Shown: positions 46,001-55,681 of the stretch, piece after piece
How positions within the stretch are numbered: position 1 is the first letter of the stretch
Layout: the number at the start of each line of letters is the position of its first letter
NCBI GenBank assembly: GCA_026027325.1
Contig: JAMSLZ010000007.1
Span: 1,736,001-1,800,000 of the forward strand
Length of the DNA stretch: 64,000 bases
Source: Actinomucor elegans
Lineage: Eukaryota > Mucoromycota > Mucoromycetes > Mucorales > Mucoraceae
Reading direction: 5' to 3'
The notes under the pieces: generated by a model
The model's input: the letters and a program-made list of their open reading frames with translations, nothing else
Database searches by the model: none
What the model was told of the DNA's origin: nothing
Program-made: the position numbers and the translations under genes

Positions 46001-47956
46001 CAAAAGAATGAGGCCGGCCAAGATCTTTACATAGGATTTGTATCGAGCTCCTTGTCACCTTCACAACGCCGTTGGAGCACTACTAAAAGAGAATTGTATG
46101 CAGTCGTGTTAGCATTACTGAAGTTTCGCAAGTATATATGGGGCAAAAAGTTCACTGTATTTACAGATCACAAGGCACTAGTATACTTACATACGCAAAA
46201 GATCGCAAATCCCATGTTAATTGGATGGATCGAGACTCTTCTGGATTTTGATTTTGATGTAGTGCACATCCCCGGTATATTGAACAAATTGCCTGATATT
46301 CTGAGCCGTTTGTATTCACCTTTAGAAGATGAAAACAAACTGGTGGAGGATAGTGTTACGAGCAAAATCATCAGACGAAGCCCTAAAAAGAAAGCCATCA
46401 TTAGAAAAAAGCGATTTAGCCGAGATAAAACGATTAACGTACTCGCGACTAAACTAGTTGAAAGAAAAGATGAGCTGACTGACTATATGACTCCTCCTGA
46501 AGAAGAGAGAGATGCTCTGTTGAAAGAAGCGCATGCATTTGGACACTTTGGATCGCAAGCAATTGTGCGAGATTTACATTCACAAGGTCTCCATTGGGCG
46601 AATATCTACGCAGAAGCAAAAGACATTGTTAGTTCGTGTGTTGAATGTCAAAAGCACAACATCAGTAAGAGAGGTTATCACCCATTATCTAATGTTGTAG
46701 CCAACCGACCATTTGATCATATTGCTATCGACTTGGCTGGACCTTTTGACGTAACTGAAGAAGGATATGTTTACATGTTGGTTATAACAGATATTTGTTC
46801 GAAATTCGTTATTCTCAGACCTCTGAAGAACAAACAATCCGATACTGTTGCAAAAGAGTTGGTCAAAGTCTATGGTGATTTTGGTGTTCCACGTATTTGC
46901 CAGTCTGATAATGGTCTAGAGTTCAAGAATGCTGTGATGAACAGTATTTCGAAGAACCTAGGAATTGATAGAAGATACACTACGCCATATCATCCTCGAG
47001 CAAATGGAGCAGCGGAAAATGCAGTTCGTACCGCAACTAACACGTTAAGAAAAATGATGAAGTCAGACAGTCATAGTTGGGCGTATTATCTTCCTATCAT
47101 ACAGCTCTGCATGAACCGACACATTAAAGCAAAAACTATGAGTTCTCCCTTCTCCTTGATGTTTGCACGTAGAGTCAACTTACCTGATGACTACGGGAAC
47201 GAGAAGAAGTTCAAACTACCCATTGAGTCTATGACCATGCGAGAGTTGGAAGAACGCGTAGATTACATGGATAAGATCGTATTCCCAGCCATCCTCGAAA
47301 GAACTCAGAAGATAAATGAGGAATATAACAAAAAGTTCAATCAAAAGAGTGTTCTTGTCGACATTCCAGTTGGAACGCATGTCATGATCAGATTACAGAA
47401 TCGATCTAGTAAGTTAGCTCCGATTTATGAGGGACCTTACACTGTTGTTCGAAGAAATACTGGTGGATCGTATGAACTAAAGGATGAACAGAATGAATTA
47501 TTATCCCGAAACTATGTACCGTCGGAATTGAAAGTAGTTACCCTGGATGAGTCTAGTATCGAAGAAGAATACTACGAAGTCGAAGGTATCCGTGATCATC
47601 GAGGTGAAGAAGGTCATCGAGAATACTTGATTAAGTGGAAAGGTTATTCTGAGAAAGAAAATACTTGGCAAAAAGCAAGTGATTTCACCGATCCAACTAT
47701 CATTCAACGGTACTGGAATAAGCAAAGAGAATTACGACGTTTAGAGCAAACTAGAGTCGAACAGTCAATTCAAAACTCTGAACCTAACAGACGCAAAAAA
47801 GTTGGAACTTCCAAGATTCCTAAATGCAATGGGAATGAGATGTCAAATGTAGCGATCGAGATGTCGAAAAACAAAAGAGCAAATATTGCAGCCACTACGA
47901 GTAGAGAAGAGAGAATACTGAATAGACGTTCAAACAAGAAAAGAAAGATAGAATAA
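43031..47956 (+). CDS. Ty3/gypsy chromovirus gag-pol polyprotein, intact, with C-terminal chromodomain
   Basis: One 1641-residue frame. Gag includes a zinc-knuckle-like CWTCGVSPWRPGHRCG (about 397). Protease DTGSSCSFV is near 494. The reverse transcriptase has LDLSNAYHRF and FVDDCIVAS (about 827). RNase H starts YVATDASLYG (about 975). The integrase zinc site is HAFGHFGSQAI ... SSCVECQ (about 1167-1205), with catalytic blocks AIDLAGPF, CQSDNGLEF and NGAAENAV. A chromodomain lies at about 1513-1570 (YYEVEGIRDHRG, REYLIKWKGYSEKENTWQ), which in chromoviruses directs integration to marked chromatin. Gag and pol are one frame with no shift. It starts at the first ATG 45 bp after the LTR. All catalytic residues seem present. 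Confidence 0.96.
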   Translation: MASNNVSGSSSANCGVNPDTPMFDESTLSSNLDEFIKSPGASSLLSESAEHAVADMTDPQLIDTNIAGLRADITRYLQAFSRARVVRDDVAADEALLALERSKRMLREIQECSSLIGEVDRVKPPTGLTLNRRDLPKFQLLTSAVKPFPGYEAFESVEHFLREFEDVVESSSMSIDEVWKNFLPLCLPHGDKAWVKDELSRGCTLWADARREFKKQHGSSLVLRRYTDLVFTMVMENNESVGDYAKRFQTAMFDAGLPRECPRVADRFLASLTKPVQTLIRVAMNSVKAGSSGENAEYTVDQIAQIGRDILGDDHTSYNEAVSLLPGAPVVERRKEKAPYHHHHKNAARRVQKASKVAKPFSCIHHGNNATHDTKDCFLAKRRAERPPSVKKAKGKECWTCGVSPWRPGHRCGAAESSSSSTVLAVMPAASSSEKSIEQQVQEDLEMADSEIENQSYQCKYLNENKKSDKLKANDAFNLCTPLIVESERLLGRVDTGSSCSFVSLSSLKNKLHINKVHKLPGSYNFLSHQNTAKRIGITDPLEIKYANGIKFKHSFEVMNFNDGFEFDILLGTDILPKMNIGLTGVAFRIKDDHAHSDAALSDEAIFENLNIERERKHEPDNSPAGTPEQRAEFMSIIKESLEINQSIPITSSCPLPESIVRLPTKEGATAYRRQYPIPYALRPVLDKQIKEWLETGTIIRSRVNTSFNSPLLLVPKRNKDGEIVSHRACLDVRSLNQILPPTFNFPVPLVKDIFDNLAGKKVFTTLDLSNAYHRFKVAPEDVHKLSFTYNGNGFSFQKACFGVKMLTSQFQKVMATLFEGIDCVQNFVDDCIVASESIEQHAKDVKFVIDRLNSANLILKESKCSWFQHSVRMLGFVVDASGVRVDQSKLTNVSKWPLPNKNKKHIQQFMGLVNYLREFVPMISRVAEPLTSLVNAENVEELWTDRHTKSFETIKEILQSKMMLHYPDLSKQFYVATDASLYGVAAVLFQKNEAGQDLYIGFVSSSLSPSQRRWSTTKRELYAVVLALLKFRKYIWGKKFTVFTDHKALVYLHTQKIANPMLIGWIETLLDFDFDVVHIPGILNKLPDILSRLYSPLEDENKLVEDSVTSKIIRRSPKKKAIIRKKRFSRDKTINVLATKLVERKDELTDYMTPPEEERDALLKEAHAFGHFGSQAIVRDLHSQGLHWANIYAEAKDIVSSCVECQKHNISKRGYHPLSNVVANRPFDHIAIDLAGPFDVTEEGYVYMLVITDICSKFVILRPLKNKQSDTVAKELVKVYGDFGVPRICQSDNGLEFKNAVMNSISKNLGIDRRYTTPYHPRANGAAENAVRTATNTLRKMMKSDSHSWAYYLPIIQLCMNRHIKAKTMSSPFSLMFARRVNLPDDYGNEKKFKLPIESMTMRELEERVDYMDKIVFPAILERTQKINEEYNKKFNQKSVLVDIPVGTHVMIRLQNRSSKLAPIYEGPYTVVRRNTGGSYELKDEQNELLSRNYVPSELKVVTLDESSIEEEYYEVEGIRDHRGEEGHREYLIKWKGYSEKENTWQKASDFTDPTIIQRYWNKQRELRRLEQTRVEQSIQNSEPNRRKKVGTSKIPKCNGNEMSNVAIEMSKNKRANIAATTSREERILNRRSNKKRKIE

Positions 47957-48139
47957 GTAGGCAAGTTATGAAACAAGAACCAAGAAAAGCCACGATGCAA
48001 GAAAAGACCCTGAATTGGTGCGTAAAAGGAGGTATACCTGAGCGTGTTAATCAAAACTCAGCCGCATGAATGTACTATTTGGTGGAACTGACGCACTTGC
48101 CGAATCAATACAAGTTTGTTTGATTCTGGTGGAGGATAA

Positions 48140-48645
48140 TGTTGTAAACGCTCATAATTATATTAATAAGAGAATACTGTACAGATAGAAAATCGTATAG
48201 ATATCCTTATATATAGCTGCAGAAGTGTATAAAGCATTATTACCAAGAACCAGAATGTAAATGACTGTATTTGATTATGTTAAAATATCTTTATTTATAT
48301 ATCACTCTGAGCAAGTAGACGCTAATTGATAAATACTATCTCTCACACCAAATATTACATTCAATACTATTACCTTTGGATATATTGATCCCGACACTCC
48401 TCGCCGCTAATCTTGGTCCGCTCATTTGGTTATTATCCCTGGTCTTCTTTATACGCAGTCCAACCTTGTTCCTGGCAAATCGTAATATGAATTTAGAATC
48501 AAGTACCGACCGAGAAAAAGTATATAAGAGATGCGTTTTATCACCTTTTGACCAGTTAATCAATTCTTGATCTCTAATAAAAAACTATCCACAGTTTTAA
48601 AAGTATTTCTATCTTCCAAAATCTTTATCTACCACCTTTACAACA
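48140..48645 (+). repeat. Chromovirus LTR 3
   Basis: 3' LTR of the complete copy, preceded by purine tract GGTGGAGGATAA. The right flank is target duplication ATAAC. Confidence 0.93.
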
Positions 48646-48889
48646 ATAACTAAAAGATATAGTATTAACTATTCAATTAGGAGTAGAAGTTGAGTCCTTT
48701 ATTACTTTATGAACATAAGTTATATTTATACTTTTTCTAATACTAAAAGAGAATATTCGGATGTATCCCAAAGGAACTCTCAGGTCCATATTGAAACTCC
48801 TACTACCACAAATTTTATTGTTATATGAAAAAATTGAATTTTTTTTACAAATTAAAATTAAAAATAAAAAGGATTTAATAAAATTGCAG

Positions 48890-49770
48890 ATGTTTATAGA
48901 ACCATATAAATCTTTAAAAAAAATATTCGACGATGAAAAAGAAGCACTATTATATTTAATTAGTAATGATTACGTTAATAAACATATAAAGTGTAATAAA
49001 TGTGAACATGAAACTAAATTAAACTTAAATAAAAAATTATATGTTTGTAGATATTATAAATGTAGGAAAGCAATATCACCATTGAAAGGAACAATTTTTA
49101 ATAATTTAACTTTACCTTTAAATACTCAATTACACATATTATATCTTTTTCTTGGAAAAGCACCTTCTTCCTTTATAGCATCAAGTTTGCAAATTAGCAA
49201 AAATACAGTGTCATCATACAATAAAATATTCAGAAAATACTTGAAAAATAAACAATTGTTAGGTAACAGAAATATTAAAATTGGAGGTAGAAATAAAATT
49301 GTAGAAATCGATGAAAGTAAAATTGCAAAAAGAAAATATAATAAGGGGCATAAGGTAGAAGGTGCTTGGGTAATTGGTGGTATCGAAAGAAGTATGCTAA
49401 AAAATAAAATAAAAAATGAAAACAAAAAAATGTTTTTATTACCCATTGAAGAAAGAAATGTTGATAATATTGATTTAATTATAAAAAGATATGTAAAAAA
49501 AGGTACAACAATATATACGGATTTATGGAAAGGGTATAATAACTTGAAAAATATAGGATACAAACATTTAACTGTAAATCATTCAAAGCATTTTAAAATC
49601 CAAATACAGGTGTGCATACAAATACAATTGAAGGCACATGGAATGGCTTAAAGCAAAGTATAATACCACGAAATAGAAATAAAAAAGATATAGTATTGTA
49701 TTTAAAAGAATATCAATGGCGTAAGAAAAATAGAGAGTATAACGTATGGAAAAAGTTTTTAAAGGATTAA
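48890..49770 (+). pseudogene. ISXO2-like transposase, copy B, one frameshift
   Basis: Identical by eye to copy C except for loss of one G near 49596 (HFK-DPNTG region), which moves the conserved HTNTIEGTWNG block out of frame. The zinc ribbon CNKCEHETKLN ... CRYYKCRKA and the first two catalytic Asp blocks remain. Confidence 0.9.
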
Positions 49771-50041
49771 TTTTAATTTACATAAAAAATGCAAAAAATT
49801 GAATTTTTATATTTATTAAAAATATGATAGAAAATATATTGATAGTTATAAATGTGAAATGCATATTTGATATTCATTATTCTTATTACAAGGACCTGAC
49901 TAAGTCAGTAAACTAGCCTATTTAAGACACAATGATTATGTAATAGATCAGAGACAATTGGGTATTACATTATGAGTGGGATTAAATATATCTATTATAA
50001 AAAAATAAAAAAAATTGAAAAAGTAATAATATAAAAAAGAA

Positions 50042-50338
50042 ATGGATGAAATATTTAATATTATTGTAGATGATAAATATAAATACAATATTAAACGAAG
50101 TATAATTATAAAAGATATGAAAAAATATGATTTAGCAGAATACAAAATAAAGCAAAAAGATGGGTGTTATGAAATCTACATGAAAAAAAATGGTTCAAAT
50201 AAAAGATTAAGAAAAGTATATGAATTTAAGACATATAATAAAGATAAAAACAAAGGTATAAAAAGAAAAACATTAGATAATAAGAATAATATGATACTTG
50301 ATGAAATCGCACCCATCATGAAAAAACTTAAATTATAA
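50042..50338 (+). CDS. 98-residue accessory protein of ISXO2 copy B
   Basis: Same 98 codons as 29765-30061 and 54254-54550; unrecognised, Lys-rich, basic C-terminus. Confidence 0.6.
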   Translation: MDEIFNIIVDDKYKYNIKRSIIIKDMKKYDLAEYKIKQKDGCYEIYMKKNGSNKRLRKVYEFKTYNKDKNKGIKRKTLDNKNNMILDEIAPIMKKLKL

Positions 50339-53101
50339 TTTAAATATATTTTCTAAATTAAATTTTTCAATATATATTCCATTAATTTTAACATTTATAT
50401 CATGCTGATAATTATTATCTAAATTAAATTTTTATTTTCTAAGTTTTTTATTTCTTCCTTCACAATATCTATTTCTAATAAATTTTCATTATATTCATCA
50501 TATGAGAAACATTTTAAATATAATTTTATTGTTATTATATATTTTTAATTAATATTTTTATTATCTATTACTTGATATATAAAATTAAATAGTTTTAATA
50601 GAAAAACAAAATAAAATATTGAAAATAAAGGAAAAAGTAGAATTTATGATAAAAATATGAAAAAAAGAATTATTTTAGAAATTAGTAATAGTAATTATTT
50701 AAATACTTTTTGATATATTTATTGGTCATATTAAAAGCTTAAAAAACAAAAAATGTTAAGCATTTCCCTATGAAGTGTAAAATAAAATATTATGTATTAT
50801 TAGTATAAATTAAATCTGAGACCTCGTTTGGTAATCACCCGAATATTCTAAGTAGAACATGGAAGGTTGTGGAAAGTGTAGTGGAAGGTTCTGGATAGTA
50901 CGATTATTAATACTCATATATGAAACCTTCTAGCAAGATCACTTTCTGGAACCTTCTTGAATCTGCTAGGTAGCACGTGACCTTCTTGGTTGAGGGTTTG
51001 GCTTGAACCTTCTTTTCGCTACGACATCACTCCCCCCCGAAACTGTTGGTCGTCCCTGACCAACTTCGGATGAACTGTCTTGATTTAAGCTCGGAGACAT
51101 TACTGCTTGGTTTTTAGAGTTTAGGCCCATAGTAGAACGCCAATTTGCGCGAGAGATCGTAGGATTATACCATGCAGTATCAATAGATTCGGCCTTGACT
51201 TCTTTTAAGCGATCAACATGCACCCAAGAAGGATAAGGTTCGCCAGTTACGGAGACCAATTTGAAGATGTGACTAGTCTCGTTCTTGTCTACAATTATGA
51301 AAGGGCCAGTCCAATTGAATTCCAGGCCGTACTTCTGTTCATGTCTGAGGAGAACATGATCGCCAATTTCGAAGTCTAACTTGTCGATGAGAGCATCCCA
51401 ACGTTGCTTATCTTGTTGTTGAACAGATTGCATTCGTTTTTCGGCAGCAGCTCGTACTTGGCCAAGTTCTTCCAATTCACGGGCCGTATGTTCAGCTACT
51501 GTTCTAGGATCTTGAGAAACAGCCTTTCCAAAAAAGGGTCGAACATAATCACCAGGTAGCTTGGGTTCCCGACCATAAACCAGGAAGAAAGGGGAGAAAC
51601 CAGTAGATCTATGGTGACGGATGCGAGTAGCGAACAGAGCGGTATCCACAAACTCATCCCAAATATGGATGGCACCATTAACATACTTGCGAAGCATAGC
51701 CTTGATAATACCATTTAAGCGTTCACATTTTCCGTTTGTCCTGGGGTGAAATGCCGAAGTAAACTTATGGTTTGTCTTGATTCGATCCATGTAAAGCTTG
51801 ACGACGGTTGACATGAAGTTTGCACCCCGATCGGTAATGATTTCAGCTGGGCAACCAAAACGCATGACGATTTCTTCGTATATGAAGTTGGCTACAGCTT
51901 CTGCAGTTGCTTCCGGGACAGCACGAGCGATGGGCCAATTAGTCGAATAGTCGACAGCTGTCAGTAACCATTTGTTGCCTTTGATAGTAGTCGGAAGTTC
52001 GCCTACAAAGTCCAAGTGCCAACGACCAAAAGCAGGAGGGATATCCAAAGGGACCATAGGAGCACGGTGTTTAGACTTGTTATCACCAGAAGCCAGTTGA
52101 CACTCCTTACATCGAGATAGCCATTCTTGAACGTCCATAGTTATACCAGGCCACCACCAACGCTTCTTAAGAATACTTAGCACAGTAGTTTGACCAGCAT
52201 GACCATATCCTTCATGAAACCGGTTCACCAAATCGGCACGATTGGCGAAGCTACAGAAACGCACCTCAGAATCAGTACCATTATTGAGCTTGACCTTCCT
52301 GAAAACTTTGCCGTTACGAACCACAAACTTGTCACGATTCCTGTCTAGTACAGGTTTCATAGATTCGGGTATACTTCCAGAGGACTTAGCGTAGAACAAT
52401 GGCCAATCCGTTTCATGAATCTGATGATTCATGGTATACAAAAATTTTGGTTCCATGTCAATTCCAGCGACAGCACAATCAGGACCATCACGACGACTGA
52501 GTAAATCAGGAACATAGTTTTCGCGACCAGGTTTGTATAGAATCTTCGGATCATACGCTTCAATTTCGGATAACCAACGGACCAATCTAGGGGTAGGTTT
52601 GACTTGAGACCTTAGATATTGAAGGGGGTTATGATCCGTATATACTACGTAATCAGTACCGTCTACGAAACACCGCCATGTACGAATACAATGAAGAACA
52701 CCTAGTAATTCCCGCTCTTGCGCCGGGTAACTTCGCTCAGCCGAAGAGAACTTCTTGGATTCGAAAGCCAGAGGATGCAGAACACCATTCTCGTCTTTTT
52801 GAAGAAGAACACCACCACAACCAAAATCTGAACTGTCCGTCTCTATGATAAAAGGCTTAGACATATCGGGGGCTTGCAAAACCGGAGCGTTAGTCAGCAT
52901 ATCCTTGAGGAGTTCAAAAGCTTCTTGACACTTGCTAGACCAAGTTATGCTTCTACGTTTGAGACCAGTAGGATGTATCCCAAAGGAACTCTCAGGTCCA
53001 TATTGAAACTCCTACTACCACAAATTTTATTGTTATATGAAAAAATTGAATTTTTTTTACAAATTAAAATTAAAAATAAAAAGGATTTAATAAAATTGCA
53101 G

Positions 53102-53983
53102 ATGTTTATAGAACCATATAAATCTTTAAAAAAAATATTCGACGATGAAAAAGAAGCACTATTATATTTAATTAGTAATGATTACGTTAATAAACATATA
53201 AAGTGTAATAAATGTGAACATGAAACTAAATTAAACTTAAATAAAAAATTATATGTTTGTAGATATTATAAATGTAGGAAAGCAATATCACCATTGAAAG
53301 GAACAATTTTTAATAATTTAACTTTACCTTTAAATACTCAATTACACATATTATATCTTTTTCTTGGAAAAGCACCTTCTTCCTTTATAGCATCAAGTTT
53401 GCAAATTAGCAAAAATACAGTGTCATCATACAATAAAATATTCAGAAAATACTTGAAAAATAAACAATTGTTAGGTAACAGAAATATTAAAATTGGAGGT
53501 AGAAATAAAATTGTAGAAATCGATGAAAGTAAAATTGCAAAAAGAAAATATAATAAGGGGCATAAGGTAGAAGGTGCTTGGGTAATTGGTGGTATCGAAA
53601 GAAGTATGCTAAAAAATAAAATAAAAAATGAAAACAAAAAAATGTTTTTATTACCCATTGAAGAAAGAAATGTTGATAATATTGATTTAATTATAAAAAG
53701 ATATGTAAAAAAAGGTACAACAATATATACGGATTTATGGAAAGGGTATAATAACTTGAAAAATATAGGATACAAACATTTAACTGTAAATCATTCAAAG
53801 CATTTTAAAGATCCAAATACAGGTGTGCATACAAATACAATTGAAGGCACATGGAATGGCTTAAAGCAAAGTATAATACCACGAAATAGAAATAAAAAAG
53901 ATATAGTATTGTATTTAAAAGAATATCAATGGCGTAAGAAAAATAGAGAGTATAACGTATGGAAAAAGTTTTTAAAGGATTAA
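53102..53983 (+). CDS. ISXO2-like (IS1595 family) DDE transposase, copy C, intact
   Basis: 293 residues from the ATG that matches the start of copy D (MFIEPYKSLKKIFDDE). The open frame extends further upstream, but only through element end and host sequence. Zinc ribbon CNKCEHETKLN ... CRYYKCRKAISPLKGTIF, then VEIDESKIAKRKYNKGHKVEG, TTIYTDLWKGYNNL and GVHTNTIEGTWNGLKQSII. It is the best candidate for the active source of copies A and B. Confidence 0.92.
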   Translation: MFIEPYKSLKKIFDDEKEALLYLISNDYVNKHIKCNKCEHETKLNLNKKLYVCRYYKCRKAISPLKGTIFNNLTLPLNTQLHILYLFLGKAPSSFIASSLQISKNTVSSYNKIFRKYLKNKQLLGNRNIKIGGRNKIVEIDESKIAKRKYNKGHKVEGAWVIGGIERSMLKNKIKNENKKMFLLPIEERNVDNIDLIIKRYVKKGTTIYTDLWKGYNNLKNIGYKHLTVNHSKHFKDPNTGVHTNTIEGTWNGLKQSIIPRNRNKKDIVLYLKEYQWRKKNREYNVWKKFLKD

Positions 53984-54253
53984 TTTTAATTTACATAAAA
54001 AATACAAAAAATTGAATTTTTATATTTATTAAAATATGATAGAAAATATATTGATAGTTATAAATGTGAAATGCATATTTGATATTCATTATTCTTATTA
54101 CAAGGACCTGACTAAGTCAGTAAACTAGTCTATTTAAGACACAATGATTATGTAATAGATCAGAGACAATTGGGTATTACATTATGAGTGGGATTAAATA
54201 TATCTATTATAAAAAAATAAAAAAAATTGAAAAAGTAATAATATAAAAAAGAA

Positions 54254-54550
54254 ATGGATGAAATATTTAATATTATTGTAGATGATAAATATAAATACAA
54301 TATTAAACGAAGTATAATTATAAAAGATATGAAAAAATATGATTTAGCAGAATACAAAATAAAGCAAAAAGATGGGTGTTATGAAATCTACATGAAAAAA
54401 AATGGTTCAAATAAAAGATTAAGAAAAGTATATGAATTTAAGACATATAATAAAGATAAAAACAAAGGTATAAAAAGAAAAACATTAGATAATAAGAATA
54501 ATATGATACTTGATGAAATCGCACCCATCATGAAAAAACTTAAATTATAA
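54254..54550 (+). CDS. 98-residue accessory protein of ISXO2 copy C
   Basis: Identical by eye to the ORFs at 29765-30061 and 50042-50338; 270 bp downstream of the transposase. Confidence 0.6.
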   Translation: MDEIFNIIVDDKYKYNIKRSIIIKDMKKYDLAEYKIKQKDGCYEIYMKKNGSNKRLRKVYEFKTYNKDKNKGIKRKTLDNKNNMILDEIAPIMKKLKL

Positions 54551-54618
54551 TTTAAATATATTTTCTAAATTAAATTTTTCAATATCTATTCCATTAATTT
54601 TAACATTTATATCATGCT

Positions 54619-54914
54619 TGTGCTGAACTAAGATCTCGCACATAATAAGTTCCGTCTTAAAACATAATCATCATCATAATGTACTCCATTAACAAATATA
54701 TCTCAGCAACCGTCTTGTACAAACAATATAATTCTGCATCCGAGGTCTTTGTATATACTACTAATTATATACCCGACAATAATATATATAGAGCCTGATT
54801 TTATATCTAAAGAAGTTCAGTTAACTAAGAATCATCTTTTACCTTTCTACACAATAAACCATTAGAAGGATTTTAATTGTATTCTTATAACGTTTTTATA
54901 TATTTTTTATAACA
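54619..54914. repeat. Solo LTR (296 bp) inside ISXO2 copy C
   Basis: TGTGCTGAACTAAG ... TTTTTTATAACA with 5-bp duplication ATGCT (54614-54618, 54915-54919). It is absent at the same place in copies A and B, which gives the empty site directly. Confidence 0.9.
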
Positions 54915-55372
54915 ATGCTGATAATTATTATCTAAATTAAATTTTTATTTTCTAAGTTTTTTATTTCTTCCTTCACAATATCTATTTCTAATAAATTTTC
55001 ATTATATTCATCATATGAGAAACATTTTAAATATAATTTTATTGTTATTATATATTTTTAATTAATATTTTTATTATCTATTACTTGATATATAAAATTA
55101 AATAGTTTTAATAGAAAAAGAAAATAAAATATTGAAAATAAAGGAAAAAGTAGAATTTATGATAAAAATATGAAAAAAAGAATGATTTTAGAAATTAGTA
55201 ATAGTAATTATTTAAATACTTTTTGATATATTTATTGGTCATATTAAAAGCTTAAAAAACAAAAAATGTTAATCATTTCCCTATGAAGTGTAAAATAAAA
55301 TATTATGTATTATTAGTATAAATTAAATCTGAGACCTCGTTTGGTAATCACCCGACCAGTACCTTTAGTAAG

Positions 55373-55681
55373 TGTTGTGTTTGCACAGTGAAATAATAAA
55401 GAAGACTAAAAAGAGTACTTTTTGAGACTGTGCTTTATTAACAAAGATGAATATAAAGATGAAGATCCTATAACTATGTCTAAACTAAACCTATTTATAC
55501 TAATCGTCTATCTAAGTGTGGTGAAGAGGATTTAAGAAGATGTTATGTTATAGGTCTATGTTCTAGATATATATCCATCTGAGACATGAATCTTAAACAT
55601 ATCAACTCGTAAGTGCTTCCGTAAAGATGAGATTGATAATGAATAAGTTATTATTCATACAATAGTCTCTATTCTATAACA
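55373..55681 (+). repeat. LTR family A, plus orientation (309 bp)
   Basis: TGTTGTGTTTGCACAG ... TCTATTCTATAACA. A gag fragment in the same orientation follows immediately. The left side abuts an unrelated minus-strand pol fragment, so the original partner is lost. No target duplication. Confidence 0.7.

Larger units (their letters stand above)
39412..48645 (+). mobile_element. Tandem Ty3/gypsy chromovirus: LTR, truncated body, LTR, full body, LTR
   Basis: Three 506-bp LTRs (TGTTGTAAACG ... TTTACAACA) at 39412-39917, 42480-42985 and 48140-48645 separate a truncated and a complete body. The only target duplication is ATAAC at 39407-39411 and 48646-48650. A purine tract GGTGGAGGATAA abuts the last LTR. 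The LTR contains a TATATAAG box (39794 in the first). Bodies and LTRs look identical where they overlap, so the array is very young. No tRNA primer site is obvious after the LTR. Confidence 0.93.
48759..50840 (+). mobile_element. ISXO2/IS1595-like transposon, copy B (2082 bp)
   Basis: Same ends as copy A, flanked by 8-bp duplication GAATATTC (48751-48758, 50841-50848). It lies in the 3' flank of the minus-strand gypsy pol fragment. The transposase is frameshifted; the accessory ORF is intact. Confidence 0.93.
52971..55353 (+). mobile_element. ISXO2/IS1595-like transposon, copy C (2383 bp including a solo LTR)
   Basis: Same ends as copies A and B, with the perfect 8-bp duplication GACCAGTA (52963-52970, 55354-55361). 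It is inserted in the gypsy pol fragment. It is longer only because a 296-bp solo LTR sits in its 3' part. It has the only intact transposase of the A-C group. Confidence 0.95.
50966..55372 (-). pseudogene. Ty3/gypsy pol fragment (RNase H, integrase), split by ISXO2 copy C
   Basis: The main frame 52970-50966 reads RNase H (IIETDSSDFGCGGVLLQ, VVYTDHNPLQYL), the integrase zinc site (HEGYGHAGQTT ... CKECQ) and catalytic blocks WHLDFVGELP, IITDRGANF and NGKCERLNG, then a GPF-type C-terminal domain and a Pro/Arg-rich tail without a chromodomain. The frame continues upstream across ISXO2 copy C into 55362-55372, then is cut off by LTR-A. Gag, protease and reverse transcriptase of this lineage are missing. 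It is a different gypsy clade from the chromovirus. Confidence 0.85.
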
